Shown here piece after piece: positions 6,585 through 14,573 of a stretch of 19,701 nt of DNA; the first letter of the stretch is position 1, and every line of letters begins with the position of its first letter. The stretch comes from Pseudolysinimonas_A sp965653335. Its GTDB lineage: Bacteria > Actinomycetota > Actinomycetes > Actinomycetales > Microbacteriaceae. The translations under genes were made by a program, and so were the position numbers. A model generated the notes under the pieces. It was not told the DNA's origin, did no database searches, and saw only the letters and a list, made by a program, of their open reading frames with translations. Location of the stretch: contig CBFGZU010000032.1 of assembly GCA_965653335.1 (NCBI GenBank), positions 1 to 19,701 of the forward strand, read 5' to 3'.

Positions 6585-7702
6585 GGCGCGGGAGGACCGT
6601 CGACGACAGTGCCGTCGACGAAGACGCGGGGTACGCGGGATCCGACCCGGGTGACGATCTCGTAGCCGATCGTGTCGGCCGCTCGCGCCCAGTCGCTTGC
6701 GCTCGGCGCCCCAGTCGCCGGGTCTCCCCAGAGCACGACGCGGTCGCCGACGGCGACGGGGTCGTCGCCGACGTCGACGAGGAACTGGTCCATCGCGATG
6801 CGTCCGACCTGGGGGTACTTCGTGCCGCGGATCGCCACGGTCGCCCGGCCGGATGCGGCACGCGGCACCCCGTCGGCATAGCCGAGGGCGACGAGCGCGA
6901 GGGTCGTCTCGCGCGTCGTCCGCTCGATGAAGCCGTACGACACCCCGGTGCCGGCGGGGACCCGCCGCACGGCCGCGACGGTGCCCGCGAGTTCCATGAC
7001 GGGGGTGAGCCCGAAGTCCGCGGGGTCGGCGCCGTCGTCGTATTCGATGCCGTAGAGCCCGATGCCGAGCCGGACGAGGTCGAACCGCGCGTCGGGGCGC
7101 GTGAGCGCCGCCTGGGTCGCGGCGATGTGGCGCAGTTCGGGCTCGAGCCCGGCGTCGTGGGCGGCGTCGACGAGCTCGGTGAAGAGCTCGATCTGGCGGT
7201 CGTCGTCGTCGCGGGAGGCGTTCGAGAGGTGCGAGAAGATGCCGCGCACCCGCAGCCGGCCGCTGCGTTGATGGTCGGCGGCGCGCGCGAAGACGGCGAT
7301 CGCTTCCGCGGGCGAGAACCCGTTGCGGCTCAGGCCGGTGTCGATCTTGAGTTGCACGGTCGCCCCCGCCACGGCGGCGCGCTCGAGCTGGTCGACCGTG
7401 CTCACGCCGAGGTCGATGTCGTTGCGCACGGCTGCCGCCGCGTCGAGTTCGGGGCCGTGCAGCCACGCGAGCACGGGCGTCGTGATGCCCGCGGCGCGCA
7501 GGTCGAGGCCTTCGGCCAGGTCGGCCACCCCGAGCCAGTCCACTCCTTCGTCGGCGAGGGCGCGAGCCACCTCGACCGCCCCGTGACCGTAGGCGTGCGC
7601 TTTCACGACCCCCATCACCTGGGCGGGGGCGACGATGGTGCGCATCGCTCGCAGGTTCGACCGCACCGCGCCGAGGTCGACGCGCGCCTCCCTCAGGTTC
7701 AT
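6581..7702 (-). CDS. alr: Alanine racemase
   Basis: A 373-residue PLP enzyme that makes D-alanine for peptidoglycan. The PLP lysine is Lys34 in VVKAHAYGHG and the second catalytic base is Tyr256 in GVSYGF. The substrate-pocket motif GTKYPQVGRIAMDQ is present at 293-306. It belongs to the fold-type III family. The ATG overlaps the acpS stop by 4 bp and its own stop overlaps tsaE by 4 bp. The length is typical. Confidence 0.97.
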   Translation of the reverse strand: MNLREARVDLGAVRSNLRAMRTIVAPAQVMGVVKAHAYGHGAVEVARALADEGVDWLGVADLAEGLDLRAAGITTPVLAWLHGPELDAAAAVRNDIDLGVSTVDQLERAAVAGATVQLKIDTGLSRNGFSPAEAIAVFARAADHQRSGRLRVRGIFSHLSNASRDDDDRQIELFTELVDAAHDAGLEPELRHIAATQAALTRPDARFDLVRLGIGLYGIEYDDGADPADFGLTPVMELAGTVAAVRRVPAGTGVSYGFIERTTRETTLALVALGYADGVPRAASGRATVAIRGTKYPQVGRIAMDQFLVDVGDDPVAVGDRVVLWGDPATGAPSASDWARAADTIGYEIVTRVGSRVPRVFVDGTVVDGPPAP

Positions 7703-8091
7703 TCGGGTTCCCGAACGGCCGGCGTCGACGGCTCGGAGTTGGACTCCACGATGACCTGAGCGATGGCGATTCCCGCGTCGTGCGACATCGAGAGGTGGAT
7801 GTTGGTGATCCCGCGCTGGTCGGCGATCGCCGCCGCGGTTCCGGTGAGCCGCATCGACGGATTGCCGTGGGAGTCCGAGACGACCTCCATGTCGTGCCAG
7901 GTGACGCCGGTCGCGTCGCCGAGGGCCTTCATGAGGGCCTCTTTCGCCGCGAATCGTCCGGCGAGGGAACGGAGCGGGAGGTCGCGTTCGCTCTCAGAGA
8001 ACAGACGTTCCCGCAAGCGAGGCGTTCGCCCCACGGCCCGCTCGAACCGCGCGAGGTCGACGACGTCGATCCCGATCCCCGCGATGGCCAT
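7699..8091 (-). CDS. acpS: Holo-[acyl-carrier-protein] synthase
   Basis: 130 residues. Transfers phosphopantetheine from CoA to acyl carrier protein or a type I fatty acid synthase. The Mg-binding residues are visible in GIGIDVVDLARF (Asp9) and RFAAKEALMKALG (Glu51), and the third family motif is HLSMSHD near residue 100. A short Ser/Pro/Glu tail follows the core. It starts 17 bp after glmS and overlaps alr by 4 bp. CoaA, which supplies the CoA pathway, is just across the divergent promoter region. Confidence 0.95.
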   Translation of the reverse strand: MAIAGIGIDVVDLARFERAVGRTPRLRERLFSESERDLPLRSLAGRFAAKEALMKALGDATGVTWHDMEVVSDSHGNPSMRLTGTAAAIADQRGITNIHLSMSHDAGIAIAQVIVESNSEPSTPAVREPE

Positions 8092-8108
8092 GAGTCGGCG
8101 CCCGTCGT

Positions 8109-9959
8109 CTACTCGACCGTGACGGACTTGGCGAGATTGCGCGGCTGGTCGACGTCGAGCCCTTTCGCCGTCGCCAGCTCCATCGCGAAGACGTGGAGCG
8201 GCACGACTGCCAGCAACGGCTCGAACAACGGTCCCGCGAGCGGGATGCGGATGACCTCGTCGGCGAACGGCAGCACCTCGACGTCACCGACCTCGGCGAC
8301 CGCGATCACTCGAGCGCCGCGGGCGCGGATCTCCTGGATGTTCGAGATGACCTTCGGATGCAGCGAGTTCGGGTCGCGCGGCGAGGGGACGACGACGATG
8401 ACCAGCTGACCGGGCTCGATGAGCGCGATCGGACCATGCTTGAGCTCGCCCGCGGCGAAGCCTTCGGCGTGGATGTAGGCGAGCTCCTTGAGCTTGAGTG
8501 CCCCCTCGAGGGCGATCGGGTAGCCGGCGTGACGGCCGAGGAAGAGCACCGACTGCACCGAGCCCATCCACTGCGCGAACTGCGCGATGCGCTCCCCCGA
8601 CGACTCCACGACCTGGTCGAGCTTCGCCGGGAGGTTCTGCAGTTCGTCGGTGAGTGCCGCGACGGCGTCGGCGTCGAGAGTTCCGCGGAGCGTCGCGAGG
8701 TGCAGCCCGAGCAGATAGAGCGCGGTGATCTGCGCGACGAACGCTTTCGTCGACGCGACCGCGACCTCGGGACCCGCGTGGGTGTAGAGCACGGCATCCG
8801 ACTCGCGCGGGATCGTGGCACCCTGGGTGTTGCAGATCGACAACGTGCGGGCGCCCTTGGTCTTCGCGTACTGCACCGCCATGAGGGTGTCCATCGTCTC
8901 GCCCGACTGGCTCACCGAGACGACGAGCGTGTTGGGGCCGACGACCGGGTCCCGGTAGCGGAATTCGTGCGATAGCTCGACGTCAACCGGGATCCGCGTC
9001 CACGTCTCGATCGCGTACTTGCCCACCATGCTCGCGTAGGCGGCCGTCCCGCAGGCGAGCATGACGATCCGCTCGACCCCGGTCAGGATGTCGGCCATCC
9101 CGTCGAGTTCCGGGAGCGTCACGGCACCGTCGACGACGCGACCCAGCAGAGTCTTGCCGACGGCCTCGGGCTCTTCGCTGATCTCCTTCTTCATGAAGGT
9201 CGGCCAGCCGCCCTTGTCGGCCGCGGAGGCATCCCATTCGACCTCGAACTCGCGCGTCGTCACAGGGGCGCCATCGAAGTCGGTGACCTCGACCGAATCG
9301 GGCCTGATGGTGACGATCTGATCCTGGCCGATCTCCATCGCGCGACGCGTGTGCTCGACGAAGGCGGCGACGTCCGACCCGAGGAAGTTCTCCCCTTCGC
9401 CGAGTCCGATCACAAGCGGCGAATTGCGGCGCGCTCCCACGACGACACCGGGTTGATCCTGATGCACCACGAGGAGGGTGAACGCGCCGTGGAGGCGCGC
9501 GACGGCGCGACGCAGCGCCTCCGTCAGGTCGCCGGTCTCGCGATAGAGCCCGCCGACGAGCAGGGCGGCGGCCTCGGTGTCGGTCTCGCTCGAGAACACG
9601 GCACCGGCATCGGCGAGTTCGCGCTTGAGGTCGGCGAAGTTCTCGATGATGCCGTTGTGGATGAGCGCGAGCTTGCCGTCGTCGCCGAGGTGCGGGTGGG
9701 CGTTGCCGTCGGTCGGACCGCCGTGGGTCGCCCAGCGCGTGTGGCCGATGCCGGTGTGACCATCGGCGATCGGAGCATCCTTGAGCTCGTCGCCGAGCAT
9801 CCCCAGCTTGCCTGCCTTCTTGCGGACACCGAGATGGCCCGCGTCGTCGAGCACCGCGACACCCGCCGAGTCGTAGCCCCGGTATTCGAGTCGCTTGAGG
9901 CCGCCCATGAGCACCGAAAGGGTACTGCCGGGGCCGACGTATCCGACGATGCCGCACAT
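8109..9959 (-). CDS. glmS: Glutamine-fructose-6-phosphate aminotransferase (isomerizing)
   Basis: 616 residues, the full length for GlmS. Makes glucosamine-6-phosphate, the first step to UDP-GlcNAc. Residues 1 to about 220 are the class II glutaminase domain with nucleophile Cys2 (MCGIVGYVG), the RLEYRGYDSAG motif and HTRWATHG. Two SIS sugar-isomerase domains follow, the first with SQSGETMDTLMA and the second with GRHAGYPIALEGALKLKELAYIHAEGF. The C-terminus NLAKSVTVE is canonical. There is no ribosome site and the predicted -10 box is only 8 bp from the ATG, so the message may be leaderless. It is the first gene of the long minus-strand run. Confidence 0.98.
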   Translation of the reverse strand: MCGIVGYVGPGSTLSVLMGGLKRLEYRGYDSAGVAVLDDAGHLGVRKKAGKLGMLGDELKDAPIADGHTGIGHTRWATHGGPTDGNAHPHLGDDGKLALIHNGIIENFADLKRELADAGAVFSSETDTEAAALLVGGLYRETGDLTEALRRAVARLHGAFTLLVVHQDQPGVVVGARRNSPLVIGLGEGENFLGSDVAAFVEHTRRAMEIGQDQIVTIRPDSVEVTDFDGAPVTTREFEVEWDASAADKGGWPTFMKKEISEEPEAVGKTLLGRVVDGAVTLPELDGMADILTGVERIVMLACGTAAYASMVGKYAIETWTRIPVDVELSHEFRYRDPVVGPNTLVVSVSQSGETMDTLMAVQYAKTKGARTLSICNTQGATIPRESDAVLYTHAGPEVAVASTKAFVAQITALYLLGLHLATLRGTLDADAVAALTDELQNLPAKLDQVVESSGERIAQFAQWMGSVQSVLFLGRHAGYPIALEGALKLKELAYIHAEGFAAGELKHGPIALIEPGQLVIVVVPSPRDPNSLHPKVISNIQEIRARGARVIAVAEVGDVEVLPFADEVIRIPLAGPLFEPLLAVVPLHVFAMELATAKGLDVDQPRNLAKSVTVE

Positions 9960-9967
9960 GAGACCCG

Positions 9968-9996
9968 ATTCTATGTTTACCTGTCAGCCATGTCCG
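9968..9996 (-). promoter_or_regulatory. glmS promoter (leaderless type)
   Basis: On the minus strand, CGGACA (9991-9996) and TAGAAT (9968-9973) are 17 bp apart. The -10 box is 8 bp before the glmS ATG, so transcription should begin at or within a couple of bases of the start codon. The -35 box lies inside the first codons of coaA. Confidence 0.55.
9972..9977 (+). promoter_or_regulatory. Possible coaA -10 box
   Basis: TATGTT lies 12 bp ahead of the coaA ATG at 9990, predicting a transcript start within about 5 nt of the ATG. There is no good -35 box and no ribosome site. It overlaps the glmS -10 box on the other strand, so the two promoters would compete. Confidence 0.35.
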
Positions 9997-10934
9997 ACCC
10001 CGGTTCCGCGCACAGCGGGTCCACGCCGTTTCTCGAGATCGATCGGGCGGAGTGGGCCGCGCTCGCCCCGTCGACCCCCCTGCCGCTCGGCGCGGGAGAG
10101 ATCGAGCGCCTGCGCGGTCTGGGCGACGCGCTCGATCTCGCCGAAGTCGCCGAGGTGTATGTGCCGCTCAGCCGGCTGCTCAACCTGTATGTCGCCGGCG
10201 CTCTCTCGACGGGCTCCGCGGTCCGCGAGTTTCTCGGGCAGTCCGCCCGCCCGACACCGTTCGTGATCGGTGTCGCGGGGTCGGTCGCCGTCGGCAAGTC
10301 GACGACCGCCCGGCTGCTGCGCGAACTGCTCTCCCGGTGGCCCGACACCCCGAACGTCGAACTCGTGACGACCGACGGCTTCCTGTTGCCCAACGCCGAA
10401 CTGCAACGCCGCGGGCTGATGGAACGCAAAGGGTTCCCCGAGAGTTACGACCGTCGAGCCCTGCTGAAGTTCGTCTCCGCCGTGAAGAGCGGCGCCCCGG
10501 AGGTGCGCGCGCCCGTCTACTCGCACCTCGTCTACGACGTCGTGCCCAACGAACACATCGTCGTGCGGCGTCCCGATGTGCTCATCGTCGAAGGTCTCAA
10601 CGTGTTGCAGCCGCCCGCCTCCGGCCGGCTCGCCGTGAGCGACCTGTTCGACTTCACGATCTACGTCGACGCCCGCACGAGCGACATCGAGCGGTGGTAC
10701 GTCGAGCGGTTCCTGCGGCTGCAGCGCGGCGCGTTCGCGGACCCGTCGTCGTATTTCCACCGCTACGCGGAGCTCAGCGAAGCGGAAGCGGTCGCCCGGG
10801 CACGCTCGATCTGGAACGAGATCAACGGCCCCAACCTGGCCCAGAACATCCTGCCGACCCGCGCGCGGGCGTCACTCGTGCTGCGCAAAGGCGCGGATCA
10901 CGCCGTCTCGACGGTGCTGCTGCGCAAGGTTTAG
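9990..10934 (+). CDS. coaA: Type I pantothenate kinase
   Basis: 314 residues, close to E. coli CoaA. Phosphorylates pantothenate, the first committed step of CoA synthesis. The P-loop is GVAGSVAVGKST at 94-105. Other family blocks are VTTDGFLLPNAELQRRGLMERKG (split across about 130-152), GFPESYD, and PVYSHLVYDVVP, followed by VLIVEGLNVLQ. The C-terminal EINGPNLAQNILPTRARASLVL is also typical. I took the ATG at 9990 because upstream sequence is the antisense of glmS and has no family similarity. It ends at a strong hairpin shared with the convergent Ddn-like gene. Confidence 0.97.
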   Translation: MSDPGSAHSGSTPFLEIDRAEWAALAPSTPLPLGAGEIERLRGLGDALDLAEVAEVYVPLSRLLNLYVAGALSTGSAVREFLGQSARPTPFVIGVAGSVAVGKSTTARLLRELLSRWPDTPNVELVTTDGFLLPNAELQRRGLMERKGFPESYDRRALLKFVSAVKSGAPEVRAPVYSHLVYDVVPNEHIVVRRPDVLIVEGLNVLQPPASGRLAVSDLFDFTIYVDARTSDIERWYVERFLRLQRGAFADPSSYFHRYAELSEAEAVARARSIWNEINGPNLAQNILPTRARASLVLRKGADHAVSTVLLRKV

Positions 10935-10944
10935 GGCGACCCGC

Positions 10945-10994
10945 CGCCCGAGACGGGCGCTGGCTTCGCGGCGAAGGCCAGAAATGGCCTTCGC
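10945..10994. terminator. Bidirectional terminator between coaA and the Ddn-like gene
   Basis: A perfect 10-bp stem GCGAAGGCCA (10971-10980) / 10985-10994 closed by a GAAA tetraloop lies one base from the stop codon of the convergent gene. A smaller 6-bp hairpin with an AGA loop is at 10945-10959. A TGGCTTCGC at 10961-10969 can pair with the left arm of the main stem, giving an alternative fold. No U tract follows on either strand. The location between two converging genes supports a terminator. Confidence 0.75.
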
Positions 10995-10995
10995 T

Positions 10996-11442
10996 CTATG
11001 CTCCAGCGCGCTCCAGCACGAACACGGGGATCTGCCGCTCGGTGCGCTTCTGGTAGTCCTCGTAGGGCGAAAATGCGGCGACCGCCCGCTCCCACCACAG
11101 TGCCTTCTCGTCACCGTGCACTTCGCGCGCGCGGTAGTCGCGCTTCTCGGCACCGTCTTGAAGCTCGACGAGCGGGTGGGCGAGCAGGTTGAAGTACCAC
11201 TGCGGATGCCGCGGCGACCCGCCGAGGGACGCGACGACCGCGTAGACCCCGTCATGCTCGACCCGCATGAGTGCCGTCTTGCGCAGTTTGCCGCTCTTGG
11301 CACCGACGGTCGTCAGCACGACGATGGGACGCCCGGTGTCGCGCAAGGTAGCGGCCTTGGTTCCGCCCGATGCCTCGAACTGTTCGGCCTGCTCGCGAGC
11401 CCAACCGCTCGTGCTCGGCGCGTACTCCCCCTGCAGCGGCAT
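10996..11442 (-). CDS. F420-type nitroreductase/quinone reductase family protein (Ddn/DUF385)
   Basis: A 148-residue single-domain split-beta-barrel flavin/deazaflavin protein. The core PIVVLTTVGAKSGKLRKT followed by HDGVYAVVASLGG, and then PQWYFNLLAHPLVELQDG, is characteristic of the Ddn family that uses reduced F420 to reduce quinones and other acceptors. The N-terminus MPLQGEYAPSTSGWAREQAE also matches the family, which is why I chose the ATG at 11440-11442 over the longer frame. The physiological substrate is unknown. The gene stands alone between two terminator-like regions. Confidence 0.88.
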   Translation of the reverse strand: MPLQGEYAPSTSGWAREQAEQFEASGGTKAATLRDTGRPIVVLTTVGAKSGKLRKTALMRVEHDGVYAVVASLGGSPRHPQWYFNLLAHPLVELQDGAEKRDYRAREVHGDEKALWWERAVAAFSPYEDYQKRTERQIPVFVLERAGA

Positions 11443-11545
11443 CCTCAGCCCCGTCCCGTCGCGTATCTGTCGATCAAGTCTCCCCGAATGTCGAATGCAA
11501 TGCTGGCCGCCGCGAATGAACGCGGCCCGCACCTCCACGGCGCCG
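11443..11545 (-). other. Gap with a small hairpin between the membrane-protein gene and the Ddn-like gene
   Basis: A 6-bp stem GCCGCG (11509-11514) / 11521-11526 with a six-base loop lies about 20 bp after the stop of the gene at 11546-12073 and may be its weak terminator. I see no convincing promoter for the Ddn-like gene and no gene in this stretch. Confidence 0.35.
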
Positions 11546-12073
11546 TCACCACGTCGGCCATGCAGGAGCCTGAACCGGTACCGGCGCGTCTTGCGGCGTC
11601 GACGCTGGACCCGCGGTCACAACAACCTCGGGGGCGTCGACGGCGAGACGCACGACCGTGACGATCTCGCCGTCTCCGGTGACCGCGCCGTCGGTGCGAT
11701 GCACGCGCACCCGCCCGGTGACCTCGTAGGCGGGCACATCCGTCGCCGCCACGACGAGGCGCACGTCGTAAGCGTAGGAGCCATTCAGTTGGGCGCCCGT
11801 CGCTACGGCGGAGGTGACGCGGGCGTACGCCTGCCGACCCGCCGCGAGTGCTTCGGCGATATGCGACGACGCCACCCCCGTGCGCCCGAATCTGGGGGCG
11901 ACGATGGCGAAGACCGCGAACAGGATCATGCCGATCGCGGCGACGAGCGCGAGCGCGTAGAGGGCGAGCCGCACACCGATGTTCTCGGGATCCACGACAG
12001 ACGACGAAAGTCCGCTCGCCGCGACGGCGACCACGAGCGAGATGAGCGCGAAGAGACCGAGCCTGAGCCGCAT
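11546..12073 (-). CDS. Small membrane protein of unknown function with two helices
   Basis: 175 residues. Hydrophobic helices at about 3-25 and 36-60 are followed by a soluble region with beta-rich text (SYAYDVRLVVAATDVPAYEVTGRVRVH) and a Pro/Ala-rich tail ending APAWPTW. I do not recognise the family. The sequence shows no enzyme motif or lipobox. The topology suggests a hairpin in the membrane with the C-terminal domain in the cytoplasm, but the sidedness is inference. It starts with ATG seven bases after a TAGAAT -10 box and has no ribosome site, so the message is probably leaderless. It lies just after glmM on the same strand but appears to have its own promoter. Confidence 0.75.
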   Translation of the reverse strand: MRLRLGLFALISLVVAVAASGLSSSVVDPENIGVRLALYALALVAAIGMILFAVFAIVAPRFGRTGVASSHIAEALAAGRQAYARVTSAVATGAQLNGSYAYDVRLVVAATDVPAYEVTGRVRVHRTDGAVTGDGEIVTVVRLAVDAPEVVVTAGPASTPQDAPVPVQAPAWPTW

Positions 12074-12080
12074 GGGCGCG

Positions 12081-12109
12081 ATTCTAGATCCCTCGGGGTC
12101 CCGGGTCAG
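12081..12109 (-). promoter_or_regulatory. Leaderless-type promoter of the membrane-protein gene
   Basis: On the minus strand CTGACC (12104-12109) and TAGAAT (12081-12086) are 17 bp apart, and exactly seven bases separate the -10 from the ATG. The -35 box overlaps the glmM stop codon. The same TAGAAT box and short spacing are seen before glmS. Confidence 0.6.
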
Positions 12110-13479
12110 TTCTCGACGGCGAGGCGCTCCCGCACGATCGCCGCGAGTTCCGCTGCGATCGACTCGGCCTCGCCGGCATCCGCGGCCTCGACCATGACGC
12201 GGACGAGCGGCTCGGTGCCCGACGGTCTCAGCAGCACCCGCCCGGTCTCACCGAGTCTGCCCTCGATGTCGCGCACCGCCTCCGCCACCACGGGGTCGGA
12301 GTCGAGGCGAGCGAGGTCGACGTCGGGCACATTGACGAGCACTTGCGGGTAGACGGTGATCGCCGTCGCGAGGTCGGCGAGCGGTCGTCCGCTGCGCACG
12401 ACCTCGGCCGCGAGCTGAAGTCCGGTGAGCAGGCCGTCGCCGGTCGTCGAGTGGCGACGGAAGACGATATGACCCGACTGCTCACCCCCGAGCGCGAGGC
12501 CGTGCTCGGCGATCGCCTCGAGCACATACCGGTCACCGACGGCGGTCTCCAGCAGGCGGATGCCGTGCTCGGCCATCGCCAGTCGCAGGCCGAGGTTGCT
12601 CATGACGGTCGCGACGAGGGTGTCGTCGGTCAAGATCCCGCGGTCGCGCATCGAGATCGCGAGAATCGCCATGATGTGATCCCCGTCGATCACCGCGCCG
12701 GTGTGGTCGATCGCGAGGCAGCGGTCGGCGTCGCCGTCGTGGGCGATTCCCAGATCGGCACCGAGCTCGAGCACCTTCGCACGGAGCGGATCGAGATGAG
12801 TCGACCCGAGTCCGTCGTTGATGTTGAGCCCATCGGGATCGTTGCCGATGACCGAGACCGTCGCTCCCGCGTCGGTGAACAGCTGAGGTGAAATGCCGGC
12901 GGCGGCTCCGTTCGCGCAGTCGATCACGACGTGCAGGCCGTCGAGACGCTGACCCTCGAGAGTGCCGAGCAGATGCAGCAGATAGCGGTCTTCGGCGTCG
13001 GCGAAGCGCCGGATGCGGCCGACATCCGCACCGGTCGGCAGCAGCTCGGGGCTCGCGAGGGCGCGCTCGATGCGATCCTCGACCTCGTCGGGAAGCTTCG
13101 TGCCGCCATAGGCGAAGAACTTGATGCCGTTGTCGGGCGCCGGGTTGTGCGAGGCCGACACGACGACCCCGAAGTCGGCGCCGATGTCGCCGACGAGGAA
13201 CGCCACCGCCGGGGTCGGGATGACGCCCGCGTCGAGCACGTCGATGCCCGAGCTCGCCAGACCGGCCGCCACCGCCGACGAGATGAACTCTCCGGAGATG
13301 CGCGGGTCGCGGGCGAGGACCGCCCGCGGTCGGCGTCCCTCGGCGCGCCGACGCTCCGCGTGGCGGCCCTGAGTCAGAACCGTGGCAGCAGCCTGAGCGA
13401 GGCCGAGGGCGAAGTGACCGGTGACGACATCACCGTTCGCGAGCCCCCGGACACCGTCGGTGCCGAAGAGTCGAGCCAT
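12106..13479 (-). CDS. glmM: Phosphoglucosamine mutase
   Basis: 457 residues. Converts glucosamine-6-phosphate, the product of GlmS, to glucosamine-1-phosphate. The phosphoserine loop is VVSASHNPAPDNGIKFF with the catalytic Ser110. The metal loop is HDGDADRC (247-254). The sugar-binding loop is LGGEQSGHIVF, and the phosphate-binding end is LLRPSGTEPLVRVMVE. Between residues 38 and 52 there is an Arg-rich insertion in the N-terminal domain (GRHAERRRAEGRRPR). It begins 19 bp after rpsI and is probably cotranscribed with rplM and rpsI. Confidence 0.97.
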   Translation of the reverse strand: MARLFGTDGVRGLANGDVVTGHFALGLAQAAATVLTQGRHAERRRAEGRRPRAVLARDPRISGEFISSAVAAGLASSGIDVLDAGVIPTPAVAFLVGDIGADFGVVVSASHNPAPDNGIKFFAYGGTKLPDEVEDRIERALASPELLPTGADVGRIRRFADAEDRYLLHLLGTLEGQRLDGLHVVIDCANGAAAGISPQLFTDAGATVSVIGNDPDGLNINDGLGSTHLDPLRAKVLELGADLGIAHDGDADRCLAIDHTGAVIDGDHIMAILAISMRDRGILTDDTLVATVMSNLGLRLAMAEHGIRLLETAVGDRYVLEAIAEHGLALGGEQSGHIVFRRHSTTGDGLLTGLQLAAEVVRSGRPLADLATAITVYPQVLVNVPDVDLARLDSDPVVAEAVRDIEGRLGETGRVLLRPSGTEPLVRVMVEAADAGEAESIAAELAAIVRERLAVEN

Positions 13480-13498
13480 GAGCGCGAACGCCCGACGG

Positions 13499-13990
13499 CT
13501 AGCGCTTCGAGAACTGAGAGGCCTTGCGAGCCTTCTTGAGACCGGCCTTCTTGCGCTCGATCACGCGCGCATCCCGCGTGAGGAAGCCCGCCTTCTTGAG
13601 CGCGGCACGGTTGTTCTCACGGTCGATCTCGTTGAGCGAGCGGGCGATCGCGAGGCGCAGAGCGCCGGCCTGGCCCGAAGGGCCACCACCGGTGATCTTC
13701 GCGATCACGTCGTAGCTGCCGACGAGGTCAAGCACCTTGAACGGGTCGGTGATGAGCTGCTGGTGCAGCTTGTTCGGGAAGTACTCCTCGAGCGTGCGGC
13801 CGTTCACCGTGAAGGTGCCGGAGCCCGGGTTGATCCGAACACGCGCGATGGCTTCCTTACGGCGACCCACGGCGGCGCCGGGGACGTTGAGGATGCGCGG
13901 CGTGCGCGGCTCGGCCGCCTGCTCGCTGGGGGTCTCGGTGCTGAACGAGGTCAGCACCTCGTCGGACACGATGTCTTCGATCTTCGCCAT
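13499..13990 (-). CDS. rpsI: Ribosomal protein S9 (uS9)
   Basis: 163 residues. The S9 core from about residue 38 on (AVGRRKEAIARVRINPGSG, then GRTLEEYFP) ends with the canonical KKARKASQFSKR, the tail that reaches into the ribosomal P site. The first 35 residues (MAKIEDIVSDEVLTSFSTET and on) are an acidic low-complexity extension common in actinobacteria. It starts 13 bp after rplM. Confidence 0.97.
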   Translation of the reverse strand: MAKIEDIVSDEVLTSFSTETPSEQAAEPRTPRILNVPGAAVGRRKEAIARVRINPGSGTFTVNGRTLEEYFPNKLHQQLITDPFKVLDLVGSYDVIAKITGGGPSGQAGALRLAIARSLNEIDRENNRAALKKAGFLTRDARVIERKKAGLKKARKASQFSKR

Positions 13991-14003
13991 GGTTCCGGGG
14001 TCC

Positions 14004-14450
14004 TTACTGGGCGACCTGAGTCAGGGTGTAGGCCTGGGGCTGCTGAGCAGCATGCGGGTGCTCGGCGCCCGCGTAGACCTTGAGCTTCTTGATCTGGGCA
14101 CGGCCCAGCGAGTTCTTCGGCAGCATCCCGCGGATGGCCTTCTCGACCGCGCGGGTGGGGTGCTTCTCGAGCATCTCGACGTAGGTCTGAGCCGAGAGCC
14201 CGCCCGGGTAGCCGGAGTGGCGGTAGGCGAGCTTCTTCTCGAGCTTCTGGCCGGTGAGCGCGACCTTCTCGGCGTTGATGACGATGACGAAGTCGCCCAT
14301 GTCCATGTGGGGGGCGAAAGTGGGCTTGTGCTTGCCGCGCAGGAGGGCGGCGGCGTGGCTGGCGAGGCGACCCAGCACGACATCGGTCGCGTCGATGACG
14401 ACCCAGTCGCGCTTGATGTCCGCCGGCTTGGGGCTGAACGTACGCGTCAC
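14004..14450 (-). CDS. rplM: Ribosomal protein L13 (uL13)
   Basis: 148 residues. The family blocks are DWVVIDATDVVLGRLASHAA, MGDFVIVINAEKVALTGQKL and HSGYPGG, and then AIRGMLPKNSLGR and YAGAEHPHAAQQP. I chose the GTG at 14448-14450, giving the N-terminus (M)TRTFSPKPADIKRD, because it matches homologues; a GTG 13 codons upstream keeps the frame open but adds an unconserved stretch. The ribosome site is weak (GAAGAAAG, rather far away). First gene of rplM-rpsI-glmM. Confidence 0.95.
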   Translation of the reverse strand: MTRTFSPKPADIKRDWVVIDATDVVLGRLASHAAALLRGKHKPTFAPHMDMGDFVIVINAEKVALTGQKLEKKLAYRHSGYPGGLSAQTYVEMLEKHPTRAVEKAIRGMLPKNSLGRAQIKKLKVYAGAEHPHAAQQPQAYTLTQVAQ

Positions 14451-14567
14451 AGTGTGAACTGCTTTCTTCGAGGAGATCGTGAATCCCACTCCGGTGAGCG
14501 TTGGCGCCCCAAGGGGGCGAACACAGCGGTGGAGGGCTCGGATCGCCGCCTCCGGGATGGAGGCAAC
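14451..14567 (-). ncRNA. Structured 5' leader of rplM-rpsI
   Basis: From the predicted start point to the GTG is about 117 nt with no gene. It contains a 6-bp hairpin GCCTCC/GGAGGC (14548-14564) close to the 5' end and a 6-bp hairpin CGCCCC/GGGGCG (14505-14519). Ribosomal operons are often feedback-controlled through such leaders; an L13-binding leader is known in Bacilli, but I do not see sequence identity to it. Regulatory function is a guess. Confidence 0.35.
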
Positions 14568-14573
14568 CTCGTA

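Noticed and set aside
9351..9989. Upstream extension of the coaA frame
   Set aside because: Runs antisense through glmS; CoaA similarity and normal length begin at the ATG at 9990.
9960..9989. glmS ribozyme or riboswitch
   Set aside because: The glmS ribozyme belongs mainly to Firmicutes and needs well over 100 nt; only 30 bp lie between glmS and coaA.
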